Shown: positions 1 to 8,554 of the stretch, one piece after another
Layout: each line of letters begins with the position of its first letter
Position numbering within the stretch: the stretch's first letter is position 1
NCBI GenBank assembly: GCA_043770215.1
Contig: JAYVIQ010000106.1
Span: forward strand, 1-64,000
Source: JAYVIQ01 sp043770215
GTDB taxonomy: Bacteria > Bacteroidota > Bacteroidia > Cytophagales > JAAEPT01
Direction of reading: 5' to 3'
Length of the DNA: 64,000 nucleotides
Notes under the pieces: model-generated
The model's input: the letters and a program-made list of their open reading frames with translations, nothing else
Databases searched by the model: none
Told to the model about the DNA's origin: nothing
Program-made: the position numbers and the translations under genes

Positions 1-565
1 CATTGTGTGCTTAAAAATAGGCAAAGAACTTAAAAAAAGAGTTTCTTGGATAAAAGCACCTAAAGCAAAATACAATGGAAATGCATTTGTGCTAGAAGAG
101 ATGCAAGAAAAAACCAACAAGTATTTAATAAATTTTAAAATCATTCCTTATATAGGAATTAGAGCATCTAAAATTTCTGACATGAATTTTCAAGAGAAAA
201 ATTTTAGTTTTAACATAAATTCTAACAGCCCTTATTTCCAGAGTGTAGGATACGAATATTACATTCCCTATACTATTTTTGATAAACCCATTATTCGTAG
301 AAAAAGTAATACCTATCTTACACTAGGTACTACCATACAGTTTTTTTCTTACAAGAGAGACAAATTAGCCATTCATATAGAATACAACAAAGGTCTTTCT
401 ACCATATTAGATACCTATATAGTATACAGAAAAATAGAAGAAACCGCATGGAGTTTAAAAAGATTATACTCTAGAGGTTCCAATTTATCCATCACAGCAT
501 CTTACCCCATAACCATACTAAACAAAAAAGGTGAGCGTTATAGAGATAGGCACCCAAAAAAGTAA
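1..565 (+). CDS. Outer-membrane beta-barrel-like protein, 5' end cut by window edge
   Basis: The reading frame is open to the left edge, and the first possible start in it is a GTG at position 5, so the gene probably begins outside the window. The visible 186 residues have no recognised domain. They show alternating polar and hydrophobic residues with many Tyr, Phe and Ser, for example around residues 45-60 and 100-130, as in transmembrane beta strands of Bacteroidota barrel proteins. The chain ends in a basic tail rather than the aromatic last residue typical of such barrels, which lowers confidence. A short secreted-peptide frame follows 14 bases downstream on the same strand. Function unknown. 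Confidence 0.5.
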   Translation, partial: IVCLKIGKELKKRVSWIKAPKAKYNGNAFVLEEMQEKTNKYLINFKIIPYIGIRASKISDMNFQEKNFSFNINSNSPYFQSVGYEYYIPYTIFDKPIIRRKSNTYLTLGTTIQFFSYKRDKLAIHIEYNKGLSTILDTYIVYRKIEETAWSLKRLYSRGSNLSITASYPITILNKKGERYRDRHPKK

Positions 566-579
566 GATGTCTTTATATT

Positions 580-747
580 ATGCTTAATAATACACTATTC
601 TTCTTTGCATTACTATCAAGTATAGGCATCAAAGCTCAACTAAGAGTTCACCCAATTGGAGGTGGTCTTTTTTTGTTTCAAAATATTGAGAATAAAACCA
701 AAGAAAATGCTGAGAGTCAAAACGCATGTATTTTGTTTAAACACTAA
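580..747 (+). CDS. 55-residue secreted peptide, possible remnant of an outer-membrane protein
   Basis: An ATG frame of 55 codons begins 14 bases after the preceding gene. Residues 1-20 form a convincing signal peptide: a hydrophobic core rich in Phe and Leu, then SSIGIKAQ, ending in Ala-Gln as is common for Bacteroidota type I signal peptidase sites. The mature part opens with LRVHPIGGGLFLFQN, which looks like the first strand of a porin-family barrel, and then stops after about 30 residues. Only 32 bases separate its stop from the convergent def gene, so no barrel could follow. It may be a truncated gene left by a rearrangement, or a genuine short secreted peptide. Confidence 0.4.
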   Translation: MLNNTLFFFALLSSIGIKAQLRVHPIGGGLFLFQNIENKTKENAESQNACILFKH

Positions 748-779
748 ATCATTAAATCTATTTTTACTTTAAGTAGGTT

Positions 780-1331
780 TTATTTAGATGGGAATTTCAT
801 TCTGTAATCTACATCTACTTTGCCTTTAGAGATGTTTAATAGTCTTTTTTGATTCAATCTTTTCTTTAGGCCACTTATGTGGTCTGTAAATAGGACTCCG
901 TCTATATGATCAAATTCGTGCTGAAAAACTCTTGCATTTAACCCATCTAATTCTATGGTGTGCTGATCCCAGTTTTCGTCAAAATAGGAGACTTTTATCC
1001 ACTCTGGTCTAACTACATCTTCTCTAACGCCCGGTATACTTAAGCACCCCTCTTCAAAAGCCCATTCTTCTTCGCTTTCTTCTAAAATTTCTGGATTTAT
1101 AAATACTTTTTTAAAACCTTTGCATGCCTCTTCATCAAAACCTTCTGCATCTACTACAAACATACGTATAGATTTGCCTATTTGAGGAGCTGCAAGGCCT
1201 ACTCCATGCGCTTTGTACATGGTTTCAAACATATCAGCTGCTAGTTGTTTTACGTCTAGTTCTTGTTTAAGTAGTAATCCAGCTTCTTTTTTTAAAACAG
1301 GGTCTCCGTAAGCTACAATTGGGTAAATCAT
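780..1331 (-). CDS. def: Peptide deformylase
   Basis: Removes the formyl group from the N-terminal methionine of new proteins in the cytoplasm, using a bound metal ion. All three family motifs are present: GVGLAAPQIG at residues 43-52, EGCLS at 94-98 with the metal ligand Cys96, and QHEFDH at 137-142 with ligands His138 and His142 and catalytic Glu139. The length of 183 residues is normal. It follows ruvX on the same strand after 21 bases and is very likely cotranscribed with it, an arrangement I recall as common in Bacteroidota. Nothing unusual is seen. Confidence 0.97.
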   Translation of the reverse strand: MIYPIVAYGDPVLKKEAGLLLKQELDVKQLAADMFETMYKAHGVGLAAPQIGKSIRMFVVDAEGFDEEACKGFKKVFINPEILEESEEEWAFEEGCLSIPGVREDVVRPEWIKVSYFDENWDQHTIELDGLNARVFQHEFDHIDGVLFTDHISGLKKRLNQKRLLNISKGKVDVDYRMKFPSK

Positions 1332-1352
1332 TTATTTTGTTGTTTGATGCTG

Positions 1353-1760
1353 TTACTCTTCTAAATATTCTTGCAATATAATAGTTGCACTTAACTTATC
1401 TAAATTTCCTTTTATTTTACGTTGCTTTTTAGAAGCACCCGCAGCTATCATTGCCTGCATAGCTTGTTTAGAGGTAAAAGATTCATCTCTTAAAACAATT
1501 TTTTTTTCAGGGAAAGTGGTATTGAACTTAGCTAAAAAAGCGCGTATAAGTGGAGAACTGTCTGTGTCAGAGCCATCTTCTTGTGTGGTATATCCCAGCA
1601 AAACCAACTCTACAGCTTCTTTTGTAAAATACGTTTGGAGATAATCCCAGATTTTGGGTTCTTCTATTGTTTCTAAAGCACTAGCAATAATTTGCAATGG
1701 ATCTGTTACTGCCAATCCTACACGCTTACTGCCATAATCTATTGCCATTATTCTTGCCAT
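1353..1760 (-). CDS. ruvX: Putative pre-16S rRNA nuclease / Holliday junction resolvase RuvX (YqgF)
   Basis: YqgF/RuvX family with an RNase H fold, implicated in 16S rRNA 5' maturation and proposed as a Holliday junction resolvase. The N-terminal IMAIDYGSKRVGLAVTDP carries the first catalytic Asp, RDESFTS near residue 93 carries the Glu, and DKLSATIILQEYLE at the C-terminus carries the second Asp. The ATG at 1760 is preferred over one two codons upstream, because it gives the usual MARIMAID start and lies just after a TAnnTTTG element at 1764-1771. That position would give a very short or leaderless transcript. First gene of a ruvX-def pair. Confidence 0.93.
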   Translation of the reverse strand: MARIMAIDYGSKRVGLAVTDPLQIIASALETIEEPKIWDYLQTYFTKEAVELVLLGYTTQEDGSDTDSSPLIRAFLAKFNTTFPEKKIVLRDESFTSKQAMQAMIAAGASKKQRKIKGNLDKLSATIILQEYLEE

Positions 1761-1763
1761 AAA

Positions 1764-1771
1764 CAAATATA
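1764..1771 (-). promoter_or_regulatory. -7 promoter element for ruvX-def
   Basis: On the minus strand the bases read TATATTTG, a perfect match to the Bacteroidota -7 consensus TAnnTTTG. It ends three bases before the ruvX ATG, so the predicted transcript has almost no leader. A TTTTG about 15 bases upstream could be a -33 element, but the spacing is short. Confidence 0.5.
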
Positions 1772-1983
1772 TTATTTTCTATCTTCACAAAATAGTCTAT
1801 CCTTATATAATCTATTTTTAGATGTGTTTTTGAAAGAATATTTTATGATGTTGTAAAAATAGATGAGTATCTTTATAGAAGTACCAAGAAAAATAGAGCT
1901 CAAATTATAAACGAAAAAATGGATAAGGTCTTTACATGATAGATTTTATCGTTTATTTAACGTCTAGGCAAAGCATCAAAACA

Positions 1984-2751
1984 ATGAAACTAAATTTTAA
2001 AAAACTTGGCTCTTCAGAAAATAAAGTAGTGGTCTTACACGGTCTTTTTGGTTCATTAGATAATTGGATGACGCACGGTAAAGAATTATCTGAAAATGGA
2101 TACGAAGTGTATTTGGTAGACCAACGCAATCATGGCAAAAGCCCTCATTCAGAAGGACATGATTATGACCTTATGGCTTCAGATTTACAAGAATTTTTAG
2201 AGGATCATCACATTAAAAACCCAAACTTAATTGGGCATTCTATGGGTGGAAAAACAGTGATGCACTATGCCATGAATTTTTCTAACTCCATACATAAAAT
2301 GATGGTGGTAGACATAGCTCCTAAGTACTATTTGCCTCACCATGACACAATCATTCAAGCTTTTAGGTCAGTAGAGTTATCTACATTGACTTCTAGAAAG
2401 GAAGCGCAAAACGCTATGGAAAATTATGTAAGTGATCCTGGGGTTTTGCAATTTTTATTAAAGAACTTAGATCGTACATCAAATGGGTTTAATTGGAAAG
2501 TAAATTTAGATGTGTTGGAACTTAATATAGAAAATATAGGTCAGAGCTATGAATTTAGGCATCCATGTTATGTAAATACATTATTTGTAAGAGGCTCAAA
2601 ATCAAACTATATCCTAAATGAAGACAGAGATTTGTTAAAACTCCATTTCCCCAATTCAAATATGGTAACTATAAGAGATGCGGGGCACTGGGTACATGCA
2701 GAACAATACGAAAATTTTATCAAAACACTCAAATTCTTTTTAAATGCCTAA
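1984..2751 (+). CDS. Alpha/beta fold hydrolase
   Basis: An alpha/beta hydrolase of the YbfF-like esterase type. The oxyanion region VVVLHGLFGSLDNW is at residues 15-28, DQRNHGKS at 46-53, and the nucleophile elbow GHSMGGK at 84-90 with Ser86. A C-terminal DAGHWVHAEQ supplies the catalytic His. The ATG at 1984 is chosen because MKLNFKKLGS matches where the fold begins, and the 16 codons available upstream look non-coding. The stop overlaps the start of the next gene by eight bases, so the two are translationally linked. The substrate cannot be told from sequence. Confidence 0.88.
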   Translation: MKLNFKKLGSSENKVVVLHGLFGSLDNWMTHGKELSENGYEVYLVDQRNHGKSPHSEGHDYDLMASDLQEFLEDHHIKNPNLIGHSMGGKTVMHYAMNFSNSIHKMMVVDIAPKYYLPHHDTIIQAFRSVELSTLTSRKEAQNAMENYVSDPGVLQFLLKNLDRTSNGFNWKVNLDVLELNIENIGQSYEFRHPCYVNTLFVRGSKSNYILNEDRDLLKLHFPNSNMVTIRDAGHWVHAEQYENFIKTLKFFLNA

Positions 2752-3442
2752 GCTATTCCTAATCCCTTGTAATCTTGCACCTGATACTCAAAATAGTCAT
2801 TTGCCTCCAGTTATTAAAGAAATAATTCAGCACACAGGCGTATATTTTGTAGAGGAATTAAAAACTGCTCGTAGATTTATTTCATCCCTTAGAACAGGAC
2901 TAGTGATAGAAAATCTGCTTTTCGAGCAATTGAATAAAGATACAAGTATAGACCAAACACGTGCTTTTTTTAAAAAGTACTCAGGTAAAGATATTGGTAT
3001 TTTATCAGAAGCCGGCTGTCCTGCCATAGCAGACCCTGGTAGTTTAGCTGTTCAAGTGGCTCATGAACTAAATTATACTGTAGTTCCATTGCCTGGACCA
3101 AGTTCTGTATTTTTAGCATTAATGGCTTCTGGGTTTAATGGCCAAGGATTTACATTTAACGGATACTTAAATATAGACAAAGCCAAAAGAGTTGCAGATT
3201 TAAAAATGTTAGAGGGGTTGGCGCAAAAAGGAATTACCCAAATTTTTATGGAAACTCCATTTAGAAACAACCAAATGCTAGAGTCTATATTAGATACTTG
3301 TCATCCACAAACTAAATTATGCATTGCCTGCAACTTAACTTCTACAGATGAGTACATTAAAACCCTCTCTATAGAAAAATGGCGAACAAAAAAAGACAGA
3401 AAAGACCTTCACAAGCTACCAACTATTTTTGTTTTGAAGTAA
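2744..3442 (+). CDS. RsmI-like SAM-dependent methyltransferase (tetrapyrrole methylase fold)
   Basis: Belongs to the tetrapyrrole/corrin methylase superfamily and resembles the RsmI branch, which 2'-O-methylates C1402 of 16S rRNA. Visible motifs are GILSEAGCPAIADPGS near residues 84-99 (SAM-binding Gly-rich/Asp loop) and PLPGPSSVFLALMASGF near 117-133. At 232 residues it is shorter than canonical RsmI (about 280) and lacks its C-terminal helical domain. The N-terminal FVEELKTARRFISSL resembles a second RsmI-like paralogue found in many Bacteroidota. rRNA methylation is therefore plausible but not assured. It overlaps the upstream hydrolase by eight bases. Confidence 0.85.
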   Translation: MPKLFLIPCNLAPDTQNSHLPPVIKEIIQHTGVYFVEELKTARRFISSLRTGLVIENLLFEQLNKDTSIDQTRAFFKKYSGKDIGILSEAGCPAIADPGSLAVQVAHELNYTVVPLPGPSSVFLALMASGFNGQGFTFNGYLNIDKAKRVADLKMLEGLAQKGITQIFMETPFRNNQMLESILDTCHPQTKLCIACNLTSTDEYIKTLSIEKWRTKKDRKDLHKLPTIFVLK

Positions 3443-3603
3443 TTTTTTGAATATTTTGAAATCCTCAAATGATTTAGATTTCTAAAAAAATCATACATTA
3501 TTTACAATTTATTGGTCAGTCTTGAATTTTTATTAATAGTTTAATAATGTATGGTATGAAATTTATTTAAACGTCATCTAAGAACAAAATACAAGTATTG
3601 CAA

Positions 3604-4377
3604 TTACTTAGAATTTAATAAATTTAAATCAAAGCTATCTTTGTCTTTTAAAAAAGGAAAGTCAGCACGGTAAGTATCTAATTCTACTTTTGACAATGAA
3701 ATGGCACTACAAATTTCCTGGTTTTCTAAATTGAGTAATTCTTTTCCAGAAAAATCAAATACTACAGAATCTCCTTGATACTCCCAATCATTGCCATCTG
3801 TACCTAATCTGTTTACGCCAATTACATAACACTGGTTTTCTATAGCCCTAGCTTTTAGCAAACTGTGCCAATGATTAGCTCTAGTAGTAGGCCAATTTGC
3901 ACAAAATATCATAACATGGCTGTCTTGGGCCCTACACCAAACTGGAAAACGTAAGTCATAGCAAATGTTTAAAGATATTTTCCAATCATCAAAATAGAAA
4001 TGTTTTAATTCGCTTCCAGCAGTATATTTCTCAGATTCCAAACCTACAAAAGAATGTTTTTTGTTGTAAAAACAAATTTCTTTTTGATTTTCGTACACTA
4101 AAATTCGATTATAAAAAGAATTATTCTCTTTTAGCGCTACTGACCCTAAAATTGTTTTTTTTGCACTGGCCATACTTAGCCATTTGCGAGTTTGAATGCC
4201 AATAAGGTCTGGGTGAAAAAAAGGATCTAACAAAAAACCTGTACTAAACATTTCTGGCAAAACCAATATGTGGCAATCAGTGTAGGCTGTAAGTTCTTCT
4301 AGTTTTGCAAAATTTGCACATGGTTTATTCCAGATGACATTATACTGGCAAAGTGCAATGGTAAGGGTTTTTAACAA
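3604..4377 (-). CDS. Carbon-nitrogen hydrolase, omega-amidase (YafV) type
   Basis: Nitrilase-superfamily amidohydrolase with the Glu-Lys-Cys triad in place: Glu42 in LVLPEMFSTGF, a Lys in YNKKHSF near residues 106-107, and Cys139 in NICYDLRFPVW. The sequence resembles YafV/Nit2 omega-amidases, which hydrolyse alpha-ketoglutaramate and related amides in repair of transamination by-products. The length of 257 residues is normal and no signal peptide is present. It lies 11 bases after a beta-barrel gene on the same strand and may be cotranscribed, though no functional link is evident. Confidence 0.9.
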   Translation of the reverse strand: MLKTLTIALCQYNVIWNKPCANFAKLEELTAYTDCHILVLPEMFSTGFLLDPFFHPDLIGIQTRKWLSMASAKKTILGSVALKENNSFYNRILVYENQKEICFYNKKHSFVGLESEKYTAGSELKHFYFDDWKISLNICYDLRFPVWCRAQDSHVMIFCANWPTTRANHWHSLLKARAIENQCYVIGVNRLGTDGNDWEYQGDSVVFDFSGKELLNLENQEICSAISLSKVELDTYRADFPFLKDKDSFDLNLLNSK

Positions 4378-4388
4378 GTAGAGAAGGG

Positions 4389-5219
4389 TTAGAATCTTGT
4401 CCTATCAAATTCTGAACGGTGAAATTGGTAGTTAAACCCAACTAAAAGAGCTAAAGAGGTATTATGACTATTTTTTCTATCAACTCCGTTGGTTTTTCCG
4501 TAAGCAGGATAGTTGTTTGTAACTGCGTCATTCTTGTCTGATGTAGTAGCACTCCAATCTGCTCTAATTCCACCAATCAGATGCATCCACTTTGTTGCTC
4601 TTAATTCTAAGTTGAAGCCTAGCACTGCATCTAATGTAAATCTTTTATAGTAATTTGTTCTAGAGAATGGTAAATCATAATAAACATCTCCATTTTCTCT
4701 GTATTCCCAGTAAACTACTCCTCCAGTTGTCTTAAGTAATGTAGATATTTGTGGACCCCCATAAAGACCGTAAGCCATGTATTTATTGATAGGGAAGGTT
4801 AGTTGATAAACTATAGGTATTTTTAGATAATTAAATCTTTTGGCTCCAGTATGAGTTTTCTCTACCCCAACGGTTGTGTATACAGATTTATATCTTTGGT
4901 TATGTTGTACTAAGATAGCATCTATTCTAATAGCTTTTTTCAATCTAGTGTTAGATACAAGCATACCATGATTAGAAACGTTAGAACTAACCGAAGCAAA
5001 CCTCAAGGGGCCTTTAGTTTTAGCGAAATTAATTTGTTTAGTAAAAGTTAGAGCACCACCGTAGGTAATTGTTGGTAGGTGTTCATAAATTGGATCGTCT
5101 TGTCTATTTGCCTTGTTATGCATACTAGATAACTGTGGGAAAATATAGGCTCCAATTTCGTTTTGGGCATTCGCAACAAGGTTTGCAACTACTAATGATA
5201 TAAAAAACAGTTTTTTCAT
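4389..5219 (-). CDS. Outer-membrane beta-barrel protein (porin/PorT-like)
   Basis: The N-terminus KKLFFISLVVANLVANAQ is a clear signal peptide of about 19 residues ending in Ala-Gln. The mature 257 residues contain many amphipathic strand-like segments rich in Tyr, Gly and Thr, such as YMAYGLYGGPQIS and HLIGGIRADWSA, and NTSLALLVGFNYQF is a probable last strand. This is the appearance of the outer-membrane beta-barrel domains common in Bacteroidota. No specific family can be assigned. It is followed on the same strand by the amidase gene. Confidence 0.75.
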   Translation of the reverse strand: MKKLFFISLVVANLVANAQNEIGAYIFPQLSSMHNKANRQDDPIYEHLPTITYGGALTFTKQINFAKTKGPLRFASVSSNVSNHGMLVSNTRLKKAIRIDAILVQHNQRYKSVYTTVGVEKTHTGAKRFNYLKIPIVYQLTFPINKYMAYGLYGGPQISTLLKTTGGVVYWEYRENGDVYYDLPFSRTNYYKRFTLDAVLGFNLELRATKWMHLIGGIRADWSATTSDKNDAVTNNYPAYGKTNGVDRKNSHNTSLALLVGFNYQFHRSEFDRTRF

Positions 5220-5342
5220 TACTTATAACTATTTGAATTTAATATTTACCAGGTGCTGTAAATCTAGTAAACATATTAATGATTTCAAAGCAAATTTTAG
5301 AATACCAAGTTATCTTTGTGCTGAAATATGTTGTAAAATGTT

Positions 5343-5350
5343 TAAATTTG
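5343..5350 (+). promoter_or_regulatory. -7 promoter element for rlmN
   Basis: TAAATTTG matches TAnnTTTG exactly and ends six bases before the rlmN ATG. A TTTG at 5315-5318, 24 bases upstream, could be the -33 element, slightly further away than the reported 17-23 base spacing. Confidence 0.5.
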
Positions 5351-5356
5351 TAATTG

Positions 5357-6400
5357 ATGCAAGAAAAAATAGATATTCGTACGCTTGATAAAGAGAGCAT
5401 TTCAAACGTTTTAGTGGCAATGGGAGAAAAACCTTTTAGAGCCAAGCAAGTTTATGAGTGGATTTGGAAGAAAAGTGCTGTCTCTTTTTCTGATATGACA
5501 AACCTCTCTCAATCTACAAGAGAAAAATTAGACCAAACGCACTGTATTAGGCCCATAGCTATAAAAACCAAACAGAAAAGTACTGACGGAACCATAAAAT
5601 TTGGATTCGTATTGCATGATAATCATATTGTAGAGGGCGTTTTAATCCCCACAGATACACGTATGACAGCTTGTATTTCTAGCCAAGTAGGATGTTCGCT
5701 AACGTGTAAGTTTTGTGCTACTGGGTATATGAAAAGGGAACGAAATTTAGATGCTTCTGAAATATATGATCAAGTTGTTTTAATAGCCAAAGAAGCTATG
5801 GAGGTCTATCAAAAACCATTGACAAACATAGTATATATGGGAATGGGAGAGCCATTATTAAATTATAACAATGTTTTACAATCTGTACATTTTCTAACTT
5901 CTACAGAAGGATTGGATATTGCAAGTAGAAGAATAACAGTATCTACCGCTGGTATAGCTAAAATGATTGTGAAATTGGCTGATGATAATTCAAAGTTTAA
6001 TTTAGCCCTTTCTTTACATGCCGCAAATGATGTTAAAAGGCAGGAAATGATGCCTATTAATGAAAGCAATTCCCTAAAGGTACTTGCTGAAGCGCTAGAT
6101 TATTATTATTCAAAAACCAAAAACATGGTTACTTTCGAGTATATTTTGTTTGAGGGATTTAATGACGAAATCTCTGATGCAGAGGATTTACTCAAATTTG
6201 TAAGAAAGATACCTTCTAAGGTGAATATTATTCAGTACAACCCTATACAGTTTGTAGATTTGGTGAATACTAGTGAAGATAAACTTGGCAAATTTGTTTC
6301 TTTTCTTGAACGAAACAATGTAACAGTAAATGTGCGTAGGAGTAGGGGAAAAGATATAGATGCCGCTTGTGGTCAGTTAGCAGTAAAAAACAAAGAGTAG
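5357..6400 (+). CDS. rlmN: 23S rRNA / tRNA adenine-C2 methyltransferase RlmN
   Basis: Radical SAM enzyme that methylates A2503 of 23S rRNA and A37 of some tRNAs at C2. The 4Fe-4S motif CSLTCKFC gives Cys113, Cys117 and Cys120, followed by ATGYMKRERNL. Near the C-terminus DIDAACGQL holds Cys338, which forms the methyl-enzyme thioradical intermediate. The 347-residue length is normal. The ATG at 5357 is chosen over a TTG one codon upstream. The next gene begins two bases after its stop and is probably cotranscribed. Confidence 0.97.
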   Translation: MQEKIDIRTLDKESISNVLVAMGEKPFRAKQVYEWIWKKSAVSFSDMTNLSQSTREKLDQTHCIRPIAIKTKQKSTDGTIKFGFVLHDNHIVEGVLIPTDTRMTACISSQVGCSLTCKFCATGYMKRERNLDASEIYDQVVLIAKEAMEVYQKPLTNIVYMGMGEPLLNYNNVLQSVHFLTSTEGLDIASRRITVSTAGIAKMIVKLADDNSKFNLALSLHAANDVKRQEMMPINESNSLKVLAEALDYYYSKTKNMVTFEYILFEGFNDEISDAEDLLKFVRKIPSKVNIIQYNPIQFVDLVNTSEDKLGKFVSFLERNNVTVNVRRSRGKDIDAACGQLAVKNKE

Positions 6401-6402
6401 CT

Positions 6403-6972
6403 ATGGTATCTTTTGAAGAGTATTGTAAAAGTAAAAAAATAGATTCTGTGGCTTTTGAAAATTCTGAAGCTAAAGAATTTGTGTATTTAAAAAACTACTT
6501 CAACCAAGTTAGTCCCGAGAGTTTTACTGCTCAAAAACTTTTTTTGATTAATGTGCTTCGTAGAAGGTATTGGAAAGACACCAATAATTCTGTAACTGAA
6601 TCCAATGATTTAATAAAAAGCAACAATGCCGTAAAAAATACTGATTCTAATCCTGCAGATTTACAAGAAGAACACGCAGTAAAGACTGGTGTAAAAGAAA
6701 TAGTAAAAGCGATTATTCCAACTCCTCGAATTCCAGCGGTAAGAATTCCTATCAAAAAAAATGATTTGGTAGAAAGTACTGATAGCAGTCAGAGCGTTTT
6801 GCATACTGATGCTGCCTCACCCAACAACCAGGAAGAAAATCTTGCTCTACGCCCTAAAACTGTTTTAACTAAACCAAAAATACCAATAAATCCTATATTA
6901 GAAAATGATAATACCCTGCCAGAAAGTACACCAAAAGCAGGTATTTTAAAGCCTAAAATCCCTCGTAAATAA
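6403..6972 (+). CDS. Hypothetical protein with low-complexity Pro/Ile/Lys tail, downstream of rlmN
   Basis: The 189-residue protein starts at an ATG two bases after the rlmN stop. Residues 1-50 look folded: FEEYCKSKKIDSVAFE, FVYLKNYFNQVSPESFTAQKLFLINVLRRRYW. The remainder is Ser/Asn/Thr/Glu-rich linker broken by repeated short basic proline motifs: IPTPRIPAVRIPIKK, LTKPKIPINP and LKPKIPRK at the very end. No domain, signal peptide or membrane segment is recognised. The repeated PKIP-type motif suggests a disordered tail that binds a partner or nucleic acid, which is inference. Coupling to rlmN hints at a ribosome-related role but does not show it. Confidence 0.7.
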   Translation: MVSFEEYCKSKKIDSVAFENSEAKEFVYLKNYFNQVSPESFTAQKLFLINVLRRRYWKDTNNSVTESNDLIKSNNAVKNTDSNPADLQEEHAVKTGVKEIVKAIIPTPRIPAVRIPIKKNDLVESTDSSQSVLHTDAASPNNQEENLALRPKTVLTKPKIPINPILENDNTLPESTPKAGILKPKIPRK

Positions 6973-7236
6973 AGACTTAATTTTGGTTTTGAGTAGTAAC
7001 TTAGTATTGACAGGTAAGCAATATTTATAGTAAAGAAAATTAGAAACGTATAAAATAGCTTCTGGTAACACTTTCATAGCTAGACGTTTATTTTTTTTAG
7101 ACATCCCTCCTAAATGCCCGCATTTTCTTAAATTAAAATAAAAGACAATTTTTAGTTTGTGGCATGTTATAAAAAGTCACTAAATATTTGAATCCTATTT
7201 GGGCGAATTGATATAGTTAATTTTCTATAAAAAACG

Positions 7237-7244
7237 TATCTTTG
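7237..7244 (+). promoter_or_regulatory. -7 promoter element
   Basis: TATCTTTG matches TAnnTTTG and lies 16 bases before the GTG start at 7261. A TTG at 7208-7210 is a possible but over-distant -33 element. Confidence 0.5.
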
Positions 7245-7260
7245 AACAAAAAAAGCAATA

Positions 7261-7875
7261 GTGAATTTACAAGATATTCAACAATTAAGAAAAATGATAC
7301 CCGTAGGGGTTTCGGAGGCCAAGTCTTTATTAGAGAAAAGTTTGGGTGATTTTGAAAAAGCGAGGTCATTTTTTATTCAAAATGAAATTGATAAAATTCA
7401 CGTTCTTAAACAAGAAGATAAATCATTAATAGGTCAACTTTTTTTTGAAGAAGATTATGACATCAACCGAACCCTAGATAAGTTAGACGACGTTATTTTT
7501 GAGAGGAATTTTAAATTAGAAAATTATAAGAGCAGAGCACATGATTTGAATATGACAGAAGCATGGTTGCTTACCGTACAATCTTATGGTTTCATGAATA
7601 GTCTTCAAACATCAAATTTTAGCTCTATTGTATTGGTAATAAAAGAGATTGGATTAGAAAATTTTGCAAATACATTAGATCAGGGCAATAAATTGCTAGC
7701 CCAAAAAGAAGTGGAATTTAAAGATTTAGAAGAAGAAGCGTTGCTAGATGCAGTAGAAGGGTTAAAAAAAAGCCATGAATATCAATTTGTGCTAGAAGCG
7801 TTTAAGATGAATGTATTACTAAATCCAGATTTCTTTAAAATTTTTAAACGCATGCAAAAAAGCATTTTGGGGTAA
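7261..7875 (+). CDS. Protein with EF-Ts-like N-terminal (UBA-fold) domain and helical C-terminus
   Basis: Starts with GTG, 16 bases after a TAnnTTTG element. Residues 5-40, IQQLRKMIPVGVSEAKSLL followed by EKSLGDFEKARSFF, closely follow the N-terminal domain of elongation factor Ts, where the pattern is LRxxTGxGxxxxKxAL then a GD-x2-KA segment. The dimerisation domain that exchanges nucleotide on EF-Tu is absent. Residues 45-204 look mostly helical and match no family I know. It stands alone, convergent with the truC operon four bases downstream. A role in binding EF-Tu, the ribosome or another partner is speculation. Confidence 0.72.
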   Translation: MNLQDIQQLRKMIPVGVSEAKSLLEKSLGDFEKARSFFIQNEIDKIHVLKQEDKSLIGQLFFEEDYDINRTLDKLDDVIFERNFKLENYKSRAHDLNMTEAWLLTVQSYGFMNSLQTSNFSSIVLVIKEIGLENFANTLDQGNKLLAQKEVEFKDLEEEALLDAVEGLKKSHEYQFVLEAFKMNVLLNPDFFKIFKRMQKSILG

Positions 7876-7879
7876 ATTT

Positions 7880-8554
7880 CTAAAGAAAAAGGGCTAGTAA
7901 TTTTTTAAAATCTTCAAAAATTGGTGCTTCAAGGGTCATTTTTTCATTTGTTATAGGATGTAAAAAAATGATTTTCTTTGCATGAAGCATCATATGTTTA
8001 TATCCCAATTGCTCTTTAAAAACCTTATTTACTTTACAGTCTCCGTGAGGATTATCGTTTATGATGTAGTGCCTTAAATGCGCTAAATGTCTTCTAATCT
8101 GGTGGGTACGTCCTGTTTTAGGTTGGCATTCTACAAAAGTTAAACGAGTATTTGCGTATTTGCCGGTGCATATTTCTAATTCCACAGTTTTTAAAGGGAA
8201 AAAATGAGTTTCAGCATCCTGTAAGTTTCCATTTTCATTTTCTAGCGCTTTCTCTACAATTTTGGGTTCCGTCATAAATCCCCTACAAATGGCCCAATAG
8301 GTTTTTTGTATCGTTTTCTCTACAAATTGGTTGGCTATATGTTGTGCACTTTTAGAATCAAACGCAATGATCACAAGACCAGATGTTTTTCTATCTAGTC
8401 TATGAATAAGGAATATTTTTTTATCAAACTGTAGGCTTAACTGTTGTTTTAGATTTTCTTCTACATCTAAAGCTATTGCAGAAAAATGCATCAAAAGTCC
8501 ATTTGGCTTGTTTACAACAGCAATAAAAGCGTCTTCATAGAGTACAGAAATCAA
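7880..8554 (-). CDS. truC: RluA-family pseudouridine synthase, TruC-like
   Basis: Catalytic motif HRLDRKTSGL at residues 51-60 with Asp54, and GRTHQIRRHLAHL near 148-160, are hallmarks of the RluA family. The short N-terminus without an S4 domain and the overall length (224 residues) fit TruC, which modifies U65 of some tRNAs, better than RluC or RluD. The exact target is inferred. It is the last gene of an operon, with its start overlapping the upstream 99-residue gene by four bases. Confidence 0.88.
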   Translation of the reverse strand: MISVLYEDAFIAVVNKPNGLLMHFSAIALDVEENLKQQLSLQFDKKIFLIHRLDRKTSGLVIIAFDSKSAQHIANQFVEKTIQKTYWAICRGFMTEPKIVEKALENENGNLQDAETHFFPLKTVELEICTGKYANTRLTFVECQPKTGRTHQIRRHLAHLRHYIINDNPHGDCKVNKVFKEQLGYKHMMLHAKKIIFLHPITNEKMTLEAPIFEDFKKLLALFL

